A stretch of 10,470 bases of DNA, from assembly GCA_051010055.1 (NCBI GenBank), contig JBPCVY010000023.1, positions 1 to 10,470 of the forward strand. The letters are read 5' to 3'. The notes beneath the pieces are model-generated. The model did no database searches, was not told the DNA's origin, and saw only the letters and a program-made list of their open reading frames with translations. Positions within the stretch are counted from its first letter, which is position 1; every line of letters starts with the position of its first letter. This document shows, piece after piece, positions 6,785 through 10,470 of the stretch. A program made the translations under genes and the position numbers. Source of the stretch: CAJQND01 sp051010055 (lineage in GTDB: Bacteria; Pseudomonadota; Alphaproteobacteria; Rhizobiales; CAJQND01).

Positions 6785-7312
6785 GTGACGGATTCCAGCG
6801 AAAAGTTCACTTCATCTCTTCCGAGCACAATGAACCGGGCGGACTTTGTTGCAAGGTTCGGCGGGGTTTATGAGCATTCACCCTGGATTGCCGAAGCTGT
6901 TTTCGATGCCGGGCTAACGCCTGCCGAGGACAGTGCTGCAGGCCTTTCCGCGGCAATGATGGGCGTATTGAAAAGAGCCGGTGACGATAAAAAGCTGGCG
7001 CTCATTCGCGCCCACCCGGACCTTGCGGGAAAAGCCGCACTTGCCGGAGAACTCACCGATGAATCGGCTTCAGAACAGGCCGGGGCCGCGCTTGACCAAT
7101 GTACCCCGAAAGAGTTTGCCGCATTTCGGGAACTCAACGCAGCCTACGGCGAGAAATTCGGGTTCCCATTCATCATCGCGGTCAAAGGCAAGACACGGCA
7201 CGACATTCTGGATGCATTCCGTGGGCGCCTGAAGAATGACGCAGAGCTAGAGCTTGAGACCGCTCTTGCACAAATCAACAAGATTGCCCGGTTCAGATTA
7301 GACGCGCTCTAG
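6785..7312 (+). CDS. uraD: OHCU decarboxylase (2-oxo-4-hydroxy-4-carboxy-5-ureidoimidazoline decarboxylase)
   Basis: It decarboxylates OHCU stereospecifically to (S)-allantoin, the last step of urate conversion after UraH. From the GTG at 6785 it has 175 residues, a normal length for a stand-alone UraD. Key features are LIRAHPDLAGKAA (73-85) with catalytic His77, SASEQAGAALD (94-104) with Ser94, Glu97 and Gln98, and LNAAYGEKFGFPFIIAVKG (117-135), which are all typical of the family. A TTG at 6737 is in frame, but the GTG has CGGAG six bases upstream and the extra 16 residues look unlike the family. It is transcribed away from uraH and the xanthine dehydrogenase operon but belongs to the same pathway. 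Its last 15 bp overlap the 3' end of the convergent thiolase gene. Confidence 0.94.
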   Translation: MTDSSEKFTSSLPSTMNRADFVARFGGVYEHSPWIAEAVFDAGLTPAEDSAAGLSAAMMGVLKRAGDDKKLALIRAHPDLAGKAALAGELTDESASEQAGAALDQCTPKEFAAFRELNAAYGEKFGFPFIIAVKGKTRHDILDAFRGRLKNDAELELETALAQINKIARFRLDAL

Positions 7313-7329
7313 GGCAATCGCGATGCCCT
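7282..7329. repeat. Inverted repeats around the overlapping ends of uraD and the thiolase gene
   Basis: GATTGCCC (7282-7289) and GGGCAATC (7312-7319) form a perfect 8-bp inverted repeat with 22 bases between. The right arm can instead pair locally, AGGGCA (7311-7316) with TGCCCT (7324-7329), starting at the uraD stop codon. ATCGCGAT (7317-7324) is itself palindromic. No T-run follows on either strand, so this is at best a weak terminator-like structure at the convergent junction. Confidence 0.35.
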
Positions 7330-8500
7330 GGCCAACGCCAATGCACATTGTGGCGAGAGCATATTTTCCGCCCTGTTCCTGAAGTTCCATTGCAGCGGTG
7401 CCTGTGATGCGCGCGCCGGACATGCCCAGCGGATGCCCCAGCGCAATGGCCCCGCCATTGGGGTTCACGTAAGGCGCATCTTCGGGAATATCCAAGTCCC
7501 GCAACACAGCCAGTCCTTGCGACGCAAAGGCTTCGTTCAGCTCTACCACGTCGAAATCGCCCGGTTTGAGGCCAAGCCGTTCACAGAGCTTGCGAGATGC
7601 AGGCGCCGGGCCGAACCCCATTATGCGCGGCTCCAGTCCCGCAACTGCCCCGCCAAGAACGCGGGCGATTGGGGTAAGGCCATGCTGTTTTGCTGCATCT
7701 TCTGAGGCGATTATCACGGCCGCCGCACCATCGTTTACACCTGAGGCATTGCCGGCGGTAACGGTTCCATCCTTCCGGAACGGCGTTGGCAGGCTTGCAA
7801 GTTTTTCCAGTGTCGTCTGGCGCGGGTGCTCATCCCTCTCAACGTTAATGGGATCGCCTTTGCGCTGGGGAATGGTGACGGATGTCATTTCCTTTGCAAG
7901 GCGGCCACTAGCCTGGGCGGCAGCTGCCTTTTCCTGGGAGCGCATTGCAAACGCATCCTGATCGGCCCGGGAAATCTGGAAGTCTTCGGCAACATTCTCG
8001 CCGGTCTCCGGCATGGAATCGACACCGTATTGCTGTTTCAACACCGGATTGATAAAGCGCCATCCGATGGTGGTATCGTAAATTTCTGCATTGCGCGAAA
8101 ACGCTGTGGATGCCTTGGGCATGACAAATGGCGCGCGTGACATGCTTTCCACACCACCTGCAATCATGAGGTCCGCCTCGCCCGCTTTGACCGCCCGGGT
8201 GCATTGGGTAATTGCTTCCATGCCGGAACCGCAGAGCCGGTTCAGGGTTGCGCCAGCAATTGCGGTCGGCAGGCCTGCAAGCAGCGATGCCATGCGCGCC
8301 ACGTTGCGATTGTCTTCACCGGCCTGGTTGGCGCAGCCATAAAGCACATCATCCACCGCCTCCCAATCAAGGCCACTGTGCTTGTCGGCCAGCGCCCTGA
8401 GCGGCACCGCGCCAAGGTCGTCCGTGCGCACCTGGGAAAGAGCCCCGCCAAAGCGGCCAATGGGCGTCCTCACATAATCACAAATAAAAGCTTCAGCCAT
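7298..8500 (-). CDS. Thiolase: 3-oxoadipyl-CoA thiolase-like (PcaF/PaaJ group) acetyl-CoA acyltransferase
   Basis: This is a 400-residue degradative-type thiolase that cleaves a 3-oxoacyl-CoA with CoA to release acetyl-CoA. Catalytic residues are visible: Cys90 in NRLCGSGM, Asn322 in NEAF, His356 in GHPLGMSG and Cys386 in MCIGVGQG. The N-terminus (AFICDYVRTPIGRFGGAL), GCANQAGEDNRNVARM (55-70) and DSMPETGENVAEDF (161-174) resemble 3-oxoadipyl-CoA thiolases, giving succinyl-CoA plus acetyl-CoA, more than biosynthetic PhaA types. I cannot exclude a general acetyl-CoA acetyltransferase. The ATG at 8500 is preferred over that at 8506 because AAGGA is six bases from the former and directly abuts the latter. 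It lies 15 bp after the reductase gene, so the two are probably co-transcribed. No other pca genes are in the window. Its 3' end overlaps uraD tail to tail. Confidence 0.9.
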   Translation of the reverse strand: MAEAFICDYVRTPIGRFGGALSQVRTDDLGAVPLRALADKHSGLDWEAVDDVLYGCANQAGEDNRNVARMASLLAGLPTAIAGATLNRLCGSGMEAITQCTRAVKAGEADLMIAGGVESMSRAPFVMPKASTAFSRNAEIYDTTIGWRFINPVLKQQYGVDSMPETGENVAEDFQISRADQDAFAMRSQEKAAAAQASGRLAKEMTSVTIPQRKGDPINVERDEHPRQTTLEKLASLPTPFRKDGTVTAGNASGVNDGAAAVIIASEDAAKQHGLTPIARVLGGAVAGLEPRIMGFGPAPASRKLCERLGLKPGDFDVVELNEAFASQGLAVLRDLDIPEDAPYVNPNGGAIALGHPLGMSGARITGTAAMELQEQGGKYALATMCIGVGQGIAIALERV

Positions 8501-8515
8501 TGTCATTCCTTATGA

Positions 8516-9733
8516 TCAACCGCGCATCAAGTCGCGGATTTCAATCCCGGTATCAGCAAGCTTGCCTGGGTCGGGATTGACCTTTTTGGCAATCATCATT
8601 TTTGCCGCCATGAAATCCTTTGGCGCATTCACCGCCTCACAAGCAATAATACCTTTGGCCCCATAATGATAAACCGCAATGGAATCGTCTCCATATGCGC
8701 GGGTGACGGCCTTTTGCGAACCAATTATGAGCCCGGCAATTTGCAAGCGCAGGTCAAACTGGTCTGACCAGAACCATGGCAGAGCGCTGTAGGGCTCTTC
8801 TTTCCCGCAAATGACTTTCGATGTGGTGCGCGCCTGATCAACTGCATTCTGCACCGATTCCAACCGGATGTTCGTGCCGGCAAACTGATTGGGATGATTG
8901 GTGCAATCACCAATCGCCAAAATATGCTCATCGGACGTGCGGCAAAACTCATCGACCACAATGCCGTTTCCCGTTTCAAGGCCTGCTTCATCGGCAATTT
9001 CCGCATTGGGCAAAACACCAATGCCGATGATGACGATATTGCTGGGAATTTCGCTTCCATCAGCAAGTTCAACGGCATCTACCCTGTCATTTCCCTTCAA
9101 CGCTGTGATGCCAACGCCGGTTTTTACCGTTACTCCATGGCGCTCATGCTGGTCTTTGTAAAATTGCGAGATTTCCGGCGATACCGCACGCCCCATAAGC
9201 CTGTTGGCTGCTTCAAGCACAGTTACCTGAAGGCCGAGTTTGGCGGCCGAGGCTGCAATCTCAAGGCCAATGAACCCACCACCAATAACGGCGAGGGATT
9301 TATGATTTTTAAATTCTTCCTGAACGGCAAGGGAATCATCCAAAGTGCGCAGATAATGAACGCCGGAAAGATCAGCCCCGGGAACAGGCAACTCACGCAC
9401 GCGTGCGCCGGTGGCCAGCACAAGCTTGCTGTAAGAAATCGTGTCGCCATCGCTCAAGGTTACGGCCTTGCCTGCGCGATCAATGGCTGTGACCGCAACG
9501 CCAGTTAAAAGCTCGACGTTGATTTCAGGATATCCGTCAGGTGCCCGCAGGTAGAGATCATCCAGTGTCTCTGCACCTGAGATGAGACCTTTGGACAGCG
9601 GCGGGCGTTGATAGGGAGCATAGGGCTCATCGCCGATTATTGTAATCGCGCCCTCAAAACCATCCATCCGCAAGCTTTGCGCGAGCTGCCCAGCTGCGTG
9701 CCCGCCACCTGCTACCACCACATGCTTCGTCAC
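8516..9733 (-). CDS. Ferredoxin/rubredoxin-NAD(P)+ reductase-like FAD flavoprotein
   Basis: This 405-residue enzyme would pass electrons from NAD(P)H through FAD to a small ferredoxin or rubredoxin serving an oxygenase such as a cytochrome P450 or Rieske enzyme. It shows an N-terminal FAD fold (VAGGGHAAG, 7-15), APYQRPPLSK (39-48, typical of the family), LATGAR (106-111), an NAD(P) fold (VIGGGFIGLE, 149-158), the second FAD motif ILAIGDC (271-277) and the reductase C-terminal domain with PWFWSDQF (319-326). There is no redox-active CxxxxC pair, which separates it from glutathione-reductase-like enzymes. An upstream in-frame TTG (9757) exists, but GTG 9733 has GGGGAAGG five bases before it and begins just ahead of the FAD strand. 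It is first in an operon with the thiolase and divergent from a TetR gene. Its iron-sulfur partner and terminal oxygenase are not seen. Confidence 0.9.
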   Translation of the reverse strand: MTKHVVVAGGGHAAGQLAQSLRMDGFEGAITIIGDEPYAPYQRPPLSKGLISGAETLDDLYLRAPDGYPEINVELLTGVAVTAIDRAGKAVTLSDGDTISYSKLVLATGARVRELPVPGADLSGVHYLRTLDDSLAVQEEFKNHKSLAVIGGGFIGLEIAASAAKLGLQVTVLEAANRLMGRAVSPEISQFYKDQHERHGVTVKTGVGITALKGNDRVDAVELADGSEIPSNIVIIGIGVLPNAEIADEAGLETGNGIVVDEFCRTSDEHILAIGDCTNHPNQFAGTNIRLESVQNAVDQARTTSKVICGKEEPYSALPWFWSDQFDLRLQIAGLIIGSQKAVTRAYGDDSIAVYHYGAKGIIACEAVNAPKDFMAAKMMIAKKVNPDPGKLADTGIEIRDLMRG

Positions 9734-9780
9734 TGTCGCCTTCCCCGGCACGTTCAATCGTTTCAGCCGATACTAAGCCG

Positions 9781-9809
9781 GAAATAGAGCAGAGAAAAAG
9801 CACTTTCAA
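9781..9809 (-). promoter_or_regulatory. Weak candidate promoter for the reductase-thiolase operon
   Basis: On the minus strand TTGAAA (9809-9804) and TATTTC (9786-9781) are separated by 17 bp, about 48 bp before the reductase GTG. The -10 is a poor match (about half of consensus), so this is tentative. The rest of the interval 9734-9858 shows nothing else I can support. Confidence 0.2.
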
Positions 9810-9858
9810 ACCCTTCGCTCAAAACTCCAAGCCACGCAGGGCGGAATATCGCCACAAT

Positions 9859-9886
9859 TTGTTATTAAATAAACATTCGATAAAAT
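9859..9886 (+). promoter_or_regulatory. Candidate promoter of the TetR regulator gene
   Basis: TTGTTA (9859-9864) and TAAAAT (9881-9886) are spaced 16 bp apart, with 4/6 and 5/6 consensus matches, about 20 bp before the regulator start. The first copy of the 12-bp direct repeat overlaps the -10, which would suit autorepression. Confidence 0.35.
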
Positions 9887-9904
9887 TAAACGAACATTCG
9901 ATAA
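9872..9904. promoter_or_regulatory. Two perfect 12-bp direct repeats, probable operator of the TetR regulator
   Basis: AACATTCGATAA occurs at 9872-9883 and again at 9893-9904, exactly 21 bp apart, which is two helical turns and places both on the same DNA face. The second copy lies in CGAACATTCG (9891-9900), a CGAA/TTCG inverted repeat like many TetR-family half-sites. One copy overlaps the candidate -10 and the other the Shine-Dalgarno of the regulator. An AT palindrome TTATTAAATAA (9862-9872) adjoins. The repeats are seen; the binding protein is inferred from position. Confidence 0.55.
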
Positions 9905-9906
9905 GG

Positions 9907-10470
9907 ATGCGCGCCTTGGACAAACCTCTTGAAACAAAGAACAATCGTCTTGCCCCCGCCATCAGGCGCGAGCAGTTGATCGAAGCTGCCATTGAGACAA
10001 TTGCCGAGCACGGCCTCTCTCACTTGACTTTGAGCAAAGTGGCCGAACGGGCTGATTTGACCCCCGGTATGGTGAATTTTCATTTCAGCAATAAGCAAGC
10101 GCTACTGACGGCCACACTTGAACACGTGGCGCGGACCTATGAGGACGCATGCGAAGAAGCCATTGCGAAAGCAGGTGGCGATGCATCCGCAGCCCTTATG
10201 GGACTTATCGCAGCCAGTTTTTCCGATGAAACCTGCGAGCTGGGCCAGGTTGCCCTTTGGTATGCGTTCTGGAGCGAAAGCCGCTCCCGCCAAGATTACA
10301 TGGAAATTTGCGGGCGCGCTGACCGGGCCTTTTATGATGCAATCTATTCGCTCATTGGGCAGCTTGCCACCGGATCGGAAAAGCCTGTGAACGTGCGCGC
10401 AGCAACCCTCGGCCTCAGCGGCATTGTTGATTCCCTCTGGCAGGAATTCCTTACCGCACCAGAAGAATTC
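9907..10470 (+). CDS. TetR-family transcriptional regulator, BetI-like, 3' end cut off by the window
   Basis: The first 188 residues of a DNA-binding repressor are visible, and the frame is open at the right edge; BetI-like proteins are about 195-205 aa, so little is missing. The helix-turn-helix domain spans about 20-75, including RREQLIEAAIETIAEHG and LSKVAERADLTPGMVNFHFSNKQALLTA. The C-terminal ligand domain has ALWYAFWSESRSRQDY (116-131) and LGLSGIVDSLWQEFL (168-182), close in pattern to BetI-type domains. The ATG at 9907 has AAGG directly touching it. A TTG at 9916 (residue 4) has the same AAGG nine bases upstream and may be the true start. It probably controls the divergent reductase-thiolase operon and itself. 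No choline or betaine genes are in the window, so the BetI name should not be taken as function. Confidence 0.88.
   Translation, partial: MRALDKPLETKNNRLAPAIRREQLIEAAIETIAEHGLSHLTLSKVAERADLTPGMVNFHFSNKQALLTATLEHVARTYEDACEEAIAKAGGDASAALMGLIAASFSDETCELGQVALWYAFWSESRSRQDYMEICGRADRAFYDAIYSLIGQLATGSEKPVNVRAATLGLSGIVDSLWQEFLTAPEEF

Noticed and set aside
8894..9508. Plus-strand open frame of about 204 codons inside the reductase gene
   Set aside because: It is a shadow of the flavoprotein reading frame, with no recognisable motifs and no promoter or ribosome site.
9907..10470. Naming the TetR gene betI and inferring choline-betaine control
   Set aside because: Resemblance is at family level only and no betA, betB or choline transport genes are in view.
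1..10470. Mobile elements, CRISPR arrays, tRNA or rRNA genes, toxin-antitoxin or phage genes
   Set aside because: I looked for transposase-like proteins, terminal repeats, regularly spaced repeats and cloverleaf sequences and saw none; nearly all of the sequence is accounted for by metabolic and transport genes.

Overview
The window looks like a piece of an alphaproteobacterial chromosome. The evidence is a moderately high GC content, a two-subunit xanthine dehydrogenase (XdhA/XdhB) of the Rhodobacter capsulatus type, a PcaF-like thiolase and a BetI-like TetR regulator. The class is an inference from protein resemblance; I cannot name the genus. Every protein gene looks intact except the two cut by the window edges. 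I see no mobile element, CRISPR array, tRNA or rRNA.

Left two thirds (1-6605, minus strand): one tightly packed purine-salvage/degradation operon. In transcription order it runs uraH (5-hydroxyisourate hydrolase), xdhA, xdhB, guaD (guanine deaminase), then an ABC transporter of the BMP/nucleoside type (double ATPase, then a permease cut by the left edge). Most junctions overlap by a few bases. The only real gap, 44 bp between guaD and the ATPase, holds a stem-loop. GuaD makes xanthine from guanine, XDH oxidises hypoxanthine/xanthine to urate, and UraH with the divergent UraD finishes the route from 5-hydroxyisourate to (S)-allantoin. The transporter probably imports a purine or nucleoside. 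Urate oxidase, the XdhC insertion chaperone, the second permease and the substrate-binding lipoprotein are not in the window.

Centre (6606-7312): an AT-rich divergent intergenic region separates uraH from uraD (plus strand). It holds two overlapping candidate promoters and, on the uraH side, a 48-bp imperfect stem-loop within the predicted 5' leader.

Right third (7298-10470): a different module. A ferredoxin-NAD(P)+ reductase-like flavoprotein and a 3-oxoadipyl-CoA/acetyl-CoA thiolase form a two-gene minus-strand operon. A TetR/BetI-like regulator is divergent from it and runs off the right edge. Two perfect 12-bp direct repeats spaced 21 bp apart lie just before the regulator's start, overlapping its candidate -10 and its Shine-Dalgarno, and look like an operator. 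The thiolase and uraD end tail to tail with a 15-bp overlap.

I found no clearly new system. The most useful leads are the leader stem-loop before uraH, the operator-like repeats at the TetR gene, and the question of which substrate the reductase/thiolase pair serves.
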